DNA of 64,000 bases from Nocardia elegans NBRC 108235. Lineage in GTDB: Bacteria; Actinomycetota; Actinomycetes; Mycobacteriales; Mycobacteriaceae. Under the pieces are notes generated by a model that saw only the letters and a program-made list of their open reading frames with translations, had not been told where the DNA came from and did no database searches. Positions 8,102-15,619 of this stretch are shown here, piece after piece; the stretch's first letter is position 1; the number at the start of each line of letters is the position of its first letter. A program made the translations under genes and the position numbers. The stretch is taken from NCBI RefSeq assembly GCF_001612845.1, contig NZ_BDBF01000020.1, positions 1 through 64,000 of the forward strand, written 5' to 3'.

Positions 8102-8980
8102 GTGAGTATCAGCGCGAACGATGATCCGCGCGGCACGAGCGCGGGAGATCGGCGGCGGGCGGAGCTGCGCGACTATCTGCGCAGCCGCCGGGAACGGCTC
8201 ACGCCCGCCGAGGTGGGCCTGCCGGAGGCCGGGCGGAGGCGCACTCCCGGGTTGCGGCGCGAAGAGGTCGCCGTGCTGGCCGGGGTTGGCGTGTCCTGGT
8301 ACACGTGGCTCGAACAGGGGCGCGATATCAAGGTCTCGGGAGAGGTGCTCGACGCGGTGGCCCGCGCGCTGCTGCTCGACGAGGCCGAGCGCGCACATCT
8401 GTATCGCCTCTCCGGTCTCAATCCGCCGCAGCGCGAGGCCGCGCCGTCGGTTCCGGCGTCTGCGCAGATGCAGGCCCTGCTCGACGCATGGGCTCCGCGT
8501 CCGGGATACATCAGGGACCGGCACTGGAATTTCACCGCCGTCAACGATGCCGCGCGCCGCGTATTCGGTTACGGCGACACCGATCACAACTGCCTGGTGT
8601 CCTACTTCACCAATGCCCGCTACCGCGTCCTGCATCAGCAGTGGTCGGAGAATGCGCCGGGCGTGGCGGCCGGCTTCCGCGCCGACTCCGCCCGTTATCC
8701 CGACGATCCCGAATTCGGCCGCATCGCAACCGATCTCGCCCAGGTCAGCCCGGAGTTCGCCGAACTGTGGGCGCGCCACGACGCCGCCGAACACAGCGTC
8801 GCGGTGAAGGCCATCGAACATCCCGACGTGGGCTTGCTGATCTTCGACGCCACGCTGTTCCCGGTGCCCGACCACCCCGGCCACCACCTGATCCTGCACA
8901 ACCCGCGCCCCGGCACCGACACCGCCGAACGCCTGGAACGGCTGTTGCAGCCTGGTGGTGCCACACCCAGGATGAGCTGA
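8102..8980 (+). CDS. XRE-family regulator with MmyB-like ligand-binding domain
   Basis: 292-residue regulator. The N-terminal HTH (about residues 20-95) carries the subgroup signature RRRTPGLRREEVAVLAGVGVSWYTWLEQGR, with the final WYTWLEQGRD recognition region. The C-terminal MmyB-like domain (GYIRDRHWNFTAVNDAARRVFG onward) is thought to bind fatty acids or other hydrophobic ligands. GTG start at 8102. Such regulators commonly control an adjacent oxidoreductase, here the gene that follows at 9020 (inference). Confidence 0.85.
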   Translation: MSISANDDPRGTSAGDRRRAELRDYLRSRRERLTPAEVGLPEAGRRRTPGLRREEVAVLAGVGVSWYTWLEQGRDIKVSGEVLDAVARALLLDEAERAHLYRLSGLNPPQREAAPSVPASAQMQALLDAWAPRPGYIRDRHWNFTAVNDAARRVFGYGDTDHNCLVSYFTNARYRVLHQQWSENAPGVAAGFRADSARYPDDPEFGRIATDLAQVSPEFAELWARHDAAEHSVAVKAIEHPDVGLLIFDATLFPVPDHPGHHLILHNPRPGTDTAERLERLLQPGGATPRMS

Positions 8981-9019
8981 CACTGCCTCCTCGACTTCAA
9001 CGCGCCGAGGATCGTTGTC

Positions 9020-9997
9020 ATGAGCACTACACAGATGCAGGCGATCACCATCCCCGAATTCGGTCCCGCGGAAGTGCTGCGACCGGCCACCGTCGACATC
9101 CCGGAACCCGGTCCGGGCCAGGTTTCCATCGACGTCGCCTATGCGGGAGCCAACTTCGCCGAGGTGCTGTACCGGCAGGGCATCGTCGGTGTGCCGTTGC
9201 CGTTCGTGCCGGGTATCGAGGTTTCGGGCCGGATCCGCGCGGTCGGCCCGGATGTGACGGACCTGACGGTCGGCCGGCCGGTCGCGGCGCTGACCATCGT
9301 CGACAGTGGCGGTTACGCCGAGGTGGTCGTCACCTCCGCGGCCTTGGTCGCACCGCTGGACGGCCTCGACCTGAGCCTGGACCTCGCGGCGGCGCTGCCG
9401 TCCAACAGCACCACCGCCTTTCTCGTCCTCGATCGCGTGGCGCGCATCGAACCCGGCGAGAGTGTGCTGGTGCACGCGGCAGCGGGCGGCGTCGGCAGCC
9501 AACTCGGCCAGGCCGCGCGGTTGCTCGGCGCGGGCCGGGTGGTCGGCACCGTCGGCAGCGCCGAGAAGATCGAGGTAGCCAGATCTTTCGGCTACGACGA
9601 GGTGATCCTTCGCGAGAACATGTCCAGTGCAGGGGAATTCGACATCGTGGTCGATATGGTCGGCGGCCCGGCCCGCCGCGCGAGCCTGGACCGACTTCGT
9701 CCGCTGGGCCGAATGATCGTGATGGGCAACACGTCCGGCGCCGAGGACGTCGGAGTCTCGGCGAACGAGCTGTGGTTCACCAACAAGACGGTCTCCGGAT
9801 TCAATCTCGCCGCCTTCGCCGCCGCCTACCCCGCCGAAGCGGGAGCCGCCCTGCGGCGGGCAGTCGAAGCAGCCGCTCGTGGCGCACTTCGCGTCCAGGT
9901 CGAGTCCCTGCGGTTCGACCAGGTTGTCGAGGCACACCGTCGCCTCGAATCAGGAACGAGCACAGGCAAGTTGGTGTTGGCGACGGCGAAGGGATGA
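9020..9997 (+). CDS. quinone oxidoreductase-like zinc-independent MDR dehydrogenase
   Basis: 325-residue medium-chain dehydrogenase/reductase of the quinone oxidoreductase (Qor) type. The GroES-like half (YAGANFAEVLYRQG, PFVPGIEVSGRIRAVG) lacks the zinc ligands of alcohol dehydrogenases. The Rossmann half has HAAAGGVGSQLGQAARLLGA near residues 151-170, which binds NADPH. It probably reduces quinones or enones in the cytosol. It is 39 bp after the MmyB-type regulator, in the same direction. Confidence 0.85.
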   Translation: MSTTQMQAITIPEFGPAEVLRPATVDIPEPGPGQVSIDVAYAGANFAEVLYRQGIVGVPLPFVPGIEVSGRIRAVGPDVTDLTVGRPVAALTIVDSGGYAEVVVTSAALVAPLDGLDLSLDLAAALPSNSTTAFLVLDRVARIEPGESVLVHAAAGGVGSQLGQAARLLGAGRVVGTVGSAEKIEVARSFGYDEVILRENMSSAGEFDIVVDMVGGPARRASLDRLRPLGRMIVMGNTSGAEDVGVSANELWFTNKTVSGFNLAAFAAAYPAEAGAALRRAVEAAARGALRVQVESLRFDQVVEAHRRLESGTSTGKLVLATAKG

Positions 9998-10110
9998 CGG
10001 CCGCGGCCGGGGAAGCGCTCCCGTTTGCGGTCTCGGCGCCCGGGTACTGCTGAGAAGCCGCACACCGGAATCCATTCGGCCCGGAAGCTCGCGGCACAGG
10101 AGGAGTGATC

Positions 10111-10338
10111 ATGAACTTGTTGCTGGCTGCCGCCCACACCGATCCGGAAGCGGCCGGATTCATCCTGCGCGGTGTCAAAGGAATCTTCGTCGCCATCGGC
10201 AGCATCATCGCCGCGTTCATCTGCGCCGCCATCGCCGCAACCAAGGGCCGCAACCCGTTCGGGTGGGGGCTACTGGGCCTGTTCTTCAGCATCCTGACCC
10301 TCATCGTGGTCGTCGTCATTCCCAGCAAGAAATCCTGA
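10111..10338 (+). CDS. small two-helix membrane protein
   Basis: 75-residue protein with two hydrophobic segments (KGIFVAIGSIIAAFICAAI and WGLLGLFFSILTLIVVVVI) joined by the short polar linker ATKGRNPFG, and a Lys-rich C-terminus. AGGAGG upstream at normal spacing supports the ATG at 10111. Similar short hairpin membrane proteins are widespread in Nocardia; function unknown. Confidence 0.7.
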   Translation: MNLLLAAAHTDPEAAGFILRGVKGIFVAIGSIIAAFICAAIAATKGRNPFGWGLLGLFFSILTLIVVVVIPSKKS

Positions 10339-10403
10339 CCGTTCGATTCGCATGACGTCGGAGGTAATGGACTCCAATCGCCCGCACGGGCAGAGTCGGA
10401 ACG

Positions 10404-10835
10404 GTGAATGATGCCGCGCTCACCCGCACCGTCGTCGAAGATCTGCTGGCCCGCATGGCCGCCGGCGATCCGGAGAACATCGCCGCGTTGTACGCCCCGA
10501 CGAACGACTGGAAACTGAACTGGCCGGAAGACGAGCACGGTCGCGTCGCCACCCCGTGGATCACACACCGCTCCACCCGCGCCGACGCGGCCGCGCATTT
10601 CCGCGCCATCGCCGAGCACCATATTCCCGAAGAGGTCGATACGGTGGTCGAGCGAATTCTCGTCGACGGCCCGGATGCGGTGGTACTGGGCGAAATTCGC
10701 CAGACCGCGCGCGCGACCCGTCGCCCCTATCGCGCCCGCTTCGCCCTCCACCTGACGGTCGAGAACGGCCTGATCACCCGTCACCACGTCTACGAGGACA
10801 GTCTTGCCGTCGCCCGGGCGTTCGATCCGGAGTGA
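10404..10835 (+). CDS. nuclear transport factor 2 (SnoaL-like) family protein
   Basis: 143-residue single-domain protein. It opens with the helix TRTVVEDLLARMAAGDPENIAALYAP and ends with the strands RFALHLTVENGLITRHHVYEDSLAVARAF, the layout of the NTF2-like cone fold with a pocket for a small hydrophobic ligand. Family members are isomerases, cyclases or ligand binders; no catalytic pair is clear, so the activity is not assigned. It converges on the XRE-TPR gene across a strong hairpin. Confidence 0.75.
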   Translation: MNDAALTRTVVEDLLARMAAGDPENIAALYAPTNDWKLNWPEDEHGRVATPWITHRSTRADAAAHFRAIAEHHIPEEVDTVVERILVDGPDAVVLGEIRQTARATRRPYRARFALHLTVENGLITRHHVYEDSLAVARAFDPE

Positions 10836-10845
10836 CGGAACCCCT

Positions 10846-10907
10846 GAACTTTTCGTGCAAACCTCGCCGTTTTCCGTAAATCTCGCGGAGGTTTGCACGA
10901 AAAGTTC
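10846..10907. terminator. bidirectional hairpin with perfect 20-bp arms
   Basis: Arms at 10846-10865 and 10888-10907 are exact 20-base inverted repeats (first arm GAACTTTTCGTGCAAACCTC), separated by 22 bases. It lies between convergent genes and both arms are AT-rich at their outer ends, so it can end transcription in both directions. It is longer than a normal terminator stem in this genome. Confidence 0.75.
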
Positions 10908-10922
10908 GGCCCCGGATTTGTG

Positions 10923-12083
10923 CTAGAGACCAGCGCCGATCCACGCCGCGAATCCCAGCAACCCCTCGGACTGACGGCGCTGCGCGGCAGCGATGCCGTA
11001 CACGGTTTCGCGCACCGAAGGATGCAGTCGCGTCTGCTGCGGCGCCGTGGCGCGGGCTTTGTTGAGCGCCGCCAGCGCTCGATCCGGCTTGCCGGACATC
11101 AACCACGCCCGCGCATTGTCCTGCCAATGATGACCGAGGCGGGTAGGCGGCGCACCCGTCGGCGCAGCTAGTTGCGCGCCGTCGATCGCCGCCCTGTTCG
11201 GGTCGCCCGCTTCGAGCTCTACTGCGTGAGCATGTATGTCTACGTTCAGCGGACCGAACGCGGTCATGTACAGGTCGGTCTCGCCGGTGTGAGCTGCCAG
11301 TTCACGTGCGGCACCGATATGGTCCAGCGCCCGTGCGTAATTCAACGAGCGCGCCTCGTTGATCGCGCCGGCGAGATGTGAGTAGCCGGCCAGCACCATC
11401 CCGGTATGTGAATCATCCGCCGCGTCCAGCGCCGAATCGATCAGCCGCGCGGCGACTTCCGACTCGCCGTAGTGCGTGAGCGCGCGAGCGCGAGCCAGTA
11501 CCGAGAACGCCGCGTACTTCGAGTCGTCGGCCAGCGGGGCATAGGTATCCGCCAGATCCAATGCCGGAAGGGCGAGCATCATATGCCCGGTGCGGCGTAC
11601 CGACCATTCCGCCAGGACGTAGGCCGCGGTCAGCAGGGTGTATGCCCGCGCACGCTCATCACCGTTCAGATCTCGCACCGCGCCGTGCAGACGGCGAATC
11701 AGGTCCGGCAGTACCTCGATCGTTTGACGCGTCCGATCGCCCCGGTAGAGCCGTTGCGCCGCAGTCAGTTCCGAATCCAGCTGGACCAGCGAGCCCGGCT
11801 CCGCTGCTCGCGCGTAGCGGCCCTCGGTGAGCAGTACCGATAGCCCGTTCACCGCGTCCGACAACGGCTTTCCGTCGTCGTACGGAGCCCCCGTGAGCTG
11901 TTCGGGCGTAATGTGCAACGCCCTGGACACCGCCGCGATGAACCCGGGCGACGCGACCTCTCGCCCCTGCTCGACCGCCTTCACCATCGACAGCGAATAG
12001 TTCGCGCGCGCCGCCAACTGGCGCTGCCCCAAACCGGCAATCTTGCGCTCGGATGCGATCCGCCGCCCCACGTGTTCGCCCAT
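10923..12083 (-). CDS. XRE-family regulator with TPR-like C-terminal region
   Basis: 386-residue protein. The N-terminal HTH (about residues 5-60) reads GRRIASERKIAGLGQRQLAARANYSLSMVKAVEQGREVASPGFIAAVSRALHI. The remaining roughly 320 residues are Ala/Leu-rich paired helices resembling tetratricopeptide repeats, for example LARARALTHYGESEVAARLIDSALDAA. This architecture is common in actinomycete pleiotropic regulators. It is divergent from the three-gene cassette at 12182-12929, which it may control (inference). Confidence 0.8.
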   Translation of the reverse strand: MGEHVGRRIASERKIAGLGQRQLAARANYSLSMVKAVEQGREVASPGFIAAVSRALHITPEQLTGAPYDDGKPLSDAVNGLSVLLTEGRYARAAEPGSLVQLDSELTAAQRLYRGDRTRQTIEVLPDLIRRLHGAVRDLNGDERARAYTLLTAAYVLAEWSVRRTGHMMLALPALDLADTYAPLADDSKYAAFSVLARARALTHYGESEVAARLIDSALDAADDSHTGMVLAGYSHLAGAINEARSLNYARALDHIGAARELAAHTGETDLYMTAFGPLNVDIHAHAVELEAGDPNRAAIDGAQLAAPTGAPPTRLGHHWQDNARAWLMSGKPDRALAALNKARATAPQQTRLHPSVRETVYGIAAAQRRQSEGLLGFAAWIGAGL

Positions 12084-12181
12084 GCTCCGAGAGTAGATCG
12101 ATACCGCCGCCCTGTCCCTTCACTGGTCCTCGGGGCTCCTACCTGCGCCGAATCTGACATACACAGACAGGAGGGGTAGGG

Positions 12182-12487
12182 ATGAGAACACGTCCGACAG
12201 CGCTGGCCTGGATCGATCCGGAGGTCAGCACCGCACCGAATTGGGATGCGGCACAGGTGAAACGGCTCGCCCGCCACCTCGGCTACGCGCTGGTCTGGCC
12301 GGTTCCGCATCCGACGATTCCGTTGATCGACCAGATCCGCACTGCCGACGTGGACGCGATCGTCATGCCCACACCCGCCCATCTCGACGCCCGCACCCTC
12401 GACCTGGTCATGCACCTCGCAGACGTCGAAACCGCCTGCCCTCGACTGTCTTTCGCACGATGGAACGCCTCCGGAGCCCGGGCGTGA
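12182..12487 (+). CDS. uncharacterised 101-aa protein, paralogue of an AICE gene
   Basis: 101-residue protein starting MRTRPTALAWIDPEV, with ARHLGYALVWP, TADVDAIVMPTPAHLD and LADVETACPRLSFARW further on. The same blocks occur in the same order in the gene at 21757-22065 inside the mobile element. The alternating strand-helix pattern is loosely like the N-terminal domain of serine resolvases, but no catalytic serine motif is present, so this is only a fold guess. AGGAGGGG precedes the ATG. It heads a coupled cassette: its stop overlaps the next start (GTGA). Confidence 0.65.
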   Translation: MRTRPTALAWIDPEVSTAPNWDAAQVKRLARHLGYALVWPVPHPTIPLIDQIRTADVDAIVMPTPAHLDARTLDLVMHLADVETACPRLSFARWNASGARA

Positions 12488-12696
12488 ATCCGGCCGAGCG
12501 CGCCGTCCTGCGCACGCTCGCGCCGGGCGGTCTCCTCACCACCGCTCAACCGCAACGAGCCACAGCTCACACCACGCGAAGCATCCGCAACGCGCTGGCT
12601 CGCCTGCACCCGCGCGGCCTGATCGTCCCGAGCCGGGACCGCTGTCGATGGCAGCTGAGCCCGCGCGGTCGCGCCGTCGCGGCAACGATCCGGTGA
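12484..12696 (+). CDS. small winged-helix-like protein
   Basis: 70-residue protein with a helix-helix-strand layout like a winged helix: NPAERAVLRTLAPGGLLTT, then RSIRNALARLHPRGLIVPSRDRCRWQLSPRGRAVAATI. The GTG start overlaps the preceding stop codon by GTGA, and its own stop overlaps the following start by TGATG, so all three genes are translationally coupled. DNA binding is inferred from the predicted fold only. Confidence 0.6.
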   Translation: MNPAERAVLRTLAPGGLLTTAQPQRATAHTTRSIRNALARLHPRGLIVPSRDRCRWQLSPRGRAVAATIR

Positions 12697-12929
12697 TGGG
12701 CCTGCTGATCGCCGGGGGAATTCCGACGACCGTACTTCTCTGGGCCGCATACTGGCCGACCTGTACGGGCGAAATCTTGTTCCGGCCGAGGCGTTCGTAC
12801 TCGGCGGACGATCTCCACCGCATCGACGACGACGACGGCGGCGACAACGACGACGGCATCGAACGTCGCGCAGGTCGGCATGAACACCGGTCCACCTCGC
12901 ACGTCCGCGGAGAGCCTGCGACGCCGTGA
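12696..12929 (+). CDS. single-pass membrane protein with Asp-rich tail
   Basis: 77-residue protein. One N-terminal membrane segment (MGLLIAGGIPTTVLLWAAYWP) is followed by a hydrophilic tail with a run of acidic residues (DDDDGGDNDDG). The AYWP at the end of the membrane segment is also found in the small membrane protein at 21599-21760, next to the paralogue of the cassette's first gene. The start overlaps the upstream stop codon. The low-complexity tail makes its exact end less certain. Confidence 0.5.
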   Translation: MGLLIAGGIPTTVLLWAAYWPTCTGEILFRPRRSYSADDLHRIDDDDGGDNDDGIERRAGRHEHRSTSHVRGEPATP

Positions 12930-13326
12930 CCGCCCGCGCCCACCGGCGAATGTCAACGGCGCGGCGCGAGAGGAGGCAGTGCCCCACCCGCTGGGCGGCT
13001 CAGACCCACAGAAGTGGGGCACCGGTTCATCCCCTAGCAACGGAGGCCGACGTATCCGCTCCCCATGGAGGGCAACCTCCGCGCACACACGGTAACCGGT
13101 ACACCCCCTCCGGTTAGGTCGCATTAATGCGATTGCAATGAATCGTTACCTACCCGTCGCGGCTGACCCATAACCCCGCGGGTACGGCAGATTTCGATGT
13201 CTACGCAGGTTCACAGGGTTTTGTCCGGGTCGACTCCGCGGTTTCGACGTCCAGCGCGAAGGTCGCAAGATTGCGCAACAGGAGCGGGCAAAGCCGCAAG
13301 ACCTCGCAACTGCGTGCGCCGGCGCC
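12930..13326. other. gene-free region with nested inverted repeats
   Basis: No credible gene. TGCCCCAC at 12980-12987 pairs with GTGGGGCA at 13014-13021. ACCGGTT at 13021-13027 pairs with AACCGGT at 13094-13100 and encloses CGGAGG (13041-13046) with CCTCCG (13076-13081). A perfect palindrome CGCATTAATGCG lies at 13120-13131. The order of helices resembles a structured RNA leader on the plus strand, but no plus-strand gene follows, because the next gene is the sigma factor on the other strand. Confidence 0.4.
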
Positions 13327-14577
13327 TTACCCTGCGGCGGCGAGTGCGGCGGCCATGCGGTCCAGCAGAAGTTGCCGCTCTTGCCTGGTGGGGGCGAGTT
13401 CGGCGGCTCGTTCCAACTCGGCGGCGGCGTCGTGATGCCGGCCGAGCCGGGTGAGGAAATCGCCGCGGACCGCGCCGAGCAGGTGGTATCGAGCCATCCG
13501 CCGGTCGGCGAGCAGCGGCTCGGTCGCGGCCAGTGCGGCTTCCGGGCCGTCGACGTGGAGAAGCGCGACCGCCCGGTTCATCTCGACCACGGGAGACGCG
13601 GTGAGCTGGGCGAGAGCGTCGTAGAGAGCGAGGATGGCGACCCAGTCGGTATCACCGAAGGCGGCGGCGCGGGCATGACATGCGGAGATCGCCGCCTGCA
13701 GCGAATACGGCCCGAGCGGACGCCCCAGATCGAAGGCACGGTCGAGCATGCCGAGACCGTGTTCGATCAGCGTGCGGTCCCAGCGGCGGCGGTCCTGATG
13801 CTCGAGTTGGACCGGAATGCCGTTGTCGTCGACGCGGGTGCGAAATCTCGACGCCTGCAGTTCCATGAGCGCCGCGAGGCCGAACACCTCGGGTTCCGCC
13901 GGGAGCAGGCCGGCCAGGACCCGTCCCATCCGCATGGCCTCGGTCGCGAGGTCGGCACGGACGACGCTCTCGCCGGAGGAGGCCGAATATCCCTCGTTGA
14001 AGATCAGATACAGGACCTCGAGCACCGCGCGCAGACGCTCGGGCAGTTCCCCGGCCGAGGGCGCCTCGATCGGCACCCGCGCCTCCGCGAGCGTGCGCTT
14101 GGCGCGCGAAATGCGCTGACCGATGGTCGCCGAGGGACAGAGGAACGCACGAGCGATCTCCTCGGTGGTCAGGCCGCCGAACAACCGCAGGGTGAGCGCC
14201 ACCCGCGACTCGGGCGAGAGCACCGGATGGCAGGTGGTGAAGACCATGGTGAGCAGATCGTCCGGAATGGGGGTGAGCGCCTCGGCGCTCACGTCCGGCA
14301 GTTCGCCATCCTGCCCGGCGAGCAGGAGCGGCGCCTTCTTACGCGCCGTCTCCTCCCGCCGGGCACGGTCGATCGCCTTGTGCCACGCGGTGCTCATCAA
14401 CCATGCGCCGGGTCTGGCCGGAACGCCCTCGGCGGGCCACTGCTCCAGGGCGGCCACGAAGGTCTCGGATGCCAGATCCTCGGCGATGTCGAGGTCCCCG
14501 ATGCGGCGGGCGAGCGTGGCGATCAGCTGAGGAGCCTCGATCCGCCACAGCGCCTCGACCGATTCGCGCAGTTCCAT
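13327..14577 (-). CDS. ECF42-type RNA polymerase sigma factor with TPR-like C-terminus
   Basis: 416-residue extracytoplasmic-function sigma factor. Region 2 (about residues 10-70) reads LATLARRIGDLDIAEDLASETFVAAL...; region 4 (about 105-165) contains FGGLTTEEIARAFLCPSATIGQRISRAKRTL. A long C-terminal extension of about 240 residues has helical repeats (AYSASSGE..., ELERAAELAPTRQERQLLLDRM). That extension and the adjacent DGPF-motif gene identify the ECF42 group, which lacks a classical anti-sigma factor; the extension is thought to control activity. Confidence 0.9.
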   Translation of the reverse strand: MELRESVEALWRIEAPQLIATLARRIGDLDIAEDLASETFVAALEQWPAEGVPARPGAWLMSTAWHKAIDRARREETARKKAPLLLAGQDGELPDVSAEALTPIPDDLLTMVFTTCHPVLSPESRVALTLRLFGGLTTEEIARAFLCPSATIGQRISRAKRTLAEARVPIEAPSAGELPERLRAVLEVLYLIFNEGYSASSGESVVRADLATEAMRMGRVLAGLLPAEPEVFGLAALMELQASRFRTRVDDNGIPVQLEHQDRRRWDRTLIEHGLGMLDRAFDLGRPLGPYSLQAAISACHARAAAFGDTDWVAILALYDALAQLTASPVVEMNRAVALLHVDGPEAALAATEPLLADRRMARYHLLGAVRGDFLTRLGRHHDAAAELERAAELAPTRQERQLLLDRMAAALAAAG

Positions 14578-14591
14578 CCGGTCGGCCGGGT

Positions 14592-15017
14592 TCAGTCCGA
14601 GGGCCGGTGCTGCAGCTGCTCGCTGCGGGCCAGGGTCTCGGCGTCGACGGTCTCGGCGAAGTCGTCCATATCGAAGAGCGGGCGAATCTCCAGAACCTGG
14701 GAATCACCGTAGGACGGATCGAACGGGCAGCGCTTGGCCCACTCGACGGCCTCCGCCAGCGAGCTGACCTCCCAAATCCAGTATCCCGCAATGACTTCCT
14801 TGGATTCGGTGAACGGGCCGTCCACCACCGATGTCCCGGACGTCGAGAAGGCGACCCTCGCCCCGGTGCTGCTCGGTTGAAGGCCCTCGCCGCCGAGCAT
14901 GATGCCGGCCTTCACCAACTTCTCGTTGAAGGCCTGCATCTTTTCGAACATCTCCTGGGTCGGCTGCCCCTTGCCCTCATCGGCGGCATCGCCCTTGGTC
15001 ATCACCATCACGCGCAT
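14592..15017 (-). CDS. YciI-like protein with DGPF motif, ECF42 partner
   Basis: 141-residue YCII-related protein with the motif DGPF at residues 66-69 in SVVDGPFTESKEVIAGYWIWE. Genes of this family accompany ECF42 sigma factors and are their usual targets. Biochemical function is unknown; the fold resembles dimeric alpha-beta barrels. It lies 14 bp upstream of the sigma factor, in the same direction, and the two are probably one transcript. Confidence 0.85.
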   Translation of the reverse strand: MRVMVMTKGDAADEGKGQPTQEMFEKMQAFNEKLVKAGIMLGGEGLQPSSTGARVAFSTSGTSVVDGPFTESKEVIAGYWIWEVSSLAEAVEWAKRCPFDPSYGDSQVLEIRPLFDMDDFAETVDAETLARSEQLQHRPSD

Positions 15018-15032
15018 GACGAAACCTCTTTC

Positions 15033-15377
15033 TCAGTTGGTGCCGGCCACGCGGCGCAGCAGGTCGGCGATGTATGCGGGATCGACAGCGTCGCCCTCGC
15101 GGAAGTCGACAGCCTTGCGGTCGCCGGAGCCCAGCGAACGAAGCACCCCGGGCACCGGCTCGATGTCCTGTGCGCCGAAAACCATGAACGAGACCTTAGC
15201 CGCGGCCACGTGCAACACCGCGACGTTCGTCCCGTCGACCGTGAAATGTGGCTTGCCGTACTGGAATACCTCCACCACACCCGGCAGGGTGCTGTGCACG
15301 GTCTCGCGCAGGCTCGTGCAGATTCCGGTCTGCCAGTCCTTCTTACCGTCGATGTACGCGGTGACGTGGGTGTTCAT
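15033..15377 (-). CDS. DUF1801 domain protein
   Basis: 114-residue protein, MNTHVTAYIDGKKDWQTGICTSLRETVH..., with the DUF1801 (YdhG-like) pattern: VVEVFQYGKPHFTVDG and later AVDFREGDAVDPAYIADLLRRV. DUF1801 proteins often accompany YciI/DGPF genes. GGGGAG 8 bases before the ATG at 15377 fixes the start. It is 15 bp upstream of the DGPF gene, so it is likely the first gene of the ECF42 operon. Confidence 0.75.
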   Translation of the reverse strand: MNTHVTAYIDGKKDWQTGICTSLRETVHSTLPGVVEVFQYGKPHFTVDGTNVAVLHVAAAKVSFMVFGAQDIEPVPGVLRSLGSGDRKAVDFREGDAVDPAYIADLLRRVAGTN

Positions 15378-15619
15378 CTCGTTCTCCCCTCTGTGGCCGG
15401 GCCGGCCGGTCCGGCTCTCGACAACTCCTTCGTGCGACCGTCCGGCATTTCGACACGGAAGGAGAAACTTTTTTTCTTCCGGGGAGCCCTTGGTCACGGC
15501 GGCACCGACGTTCGGCCCTACCGGCGCGACGGGTGAGATGAATACGGTCGAGGCACGAGCGGCGCCGGGAGTCGCATCCGCGGCGATCACGGCGGCTGTT
15601 CCTCAGCGAAGGCAAGCCG

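Noticed and set aside
13372-14712. 446-codon plus-strand open frame
   Set aside because: Shadow of the ECF42 sigma factor; no protein family features.
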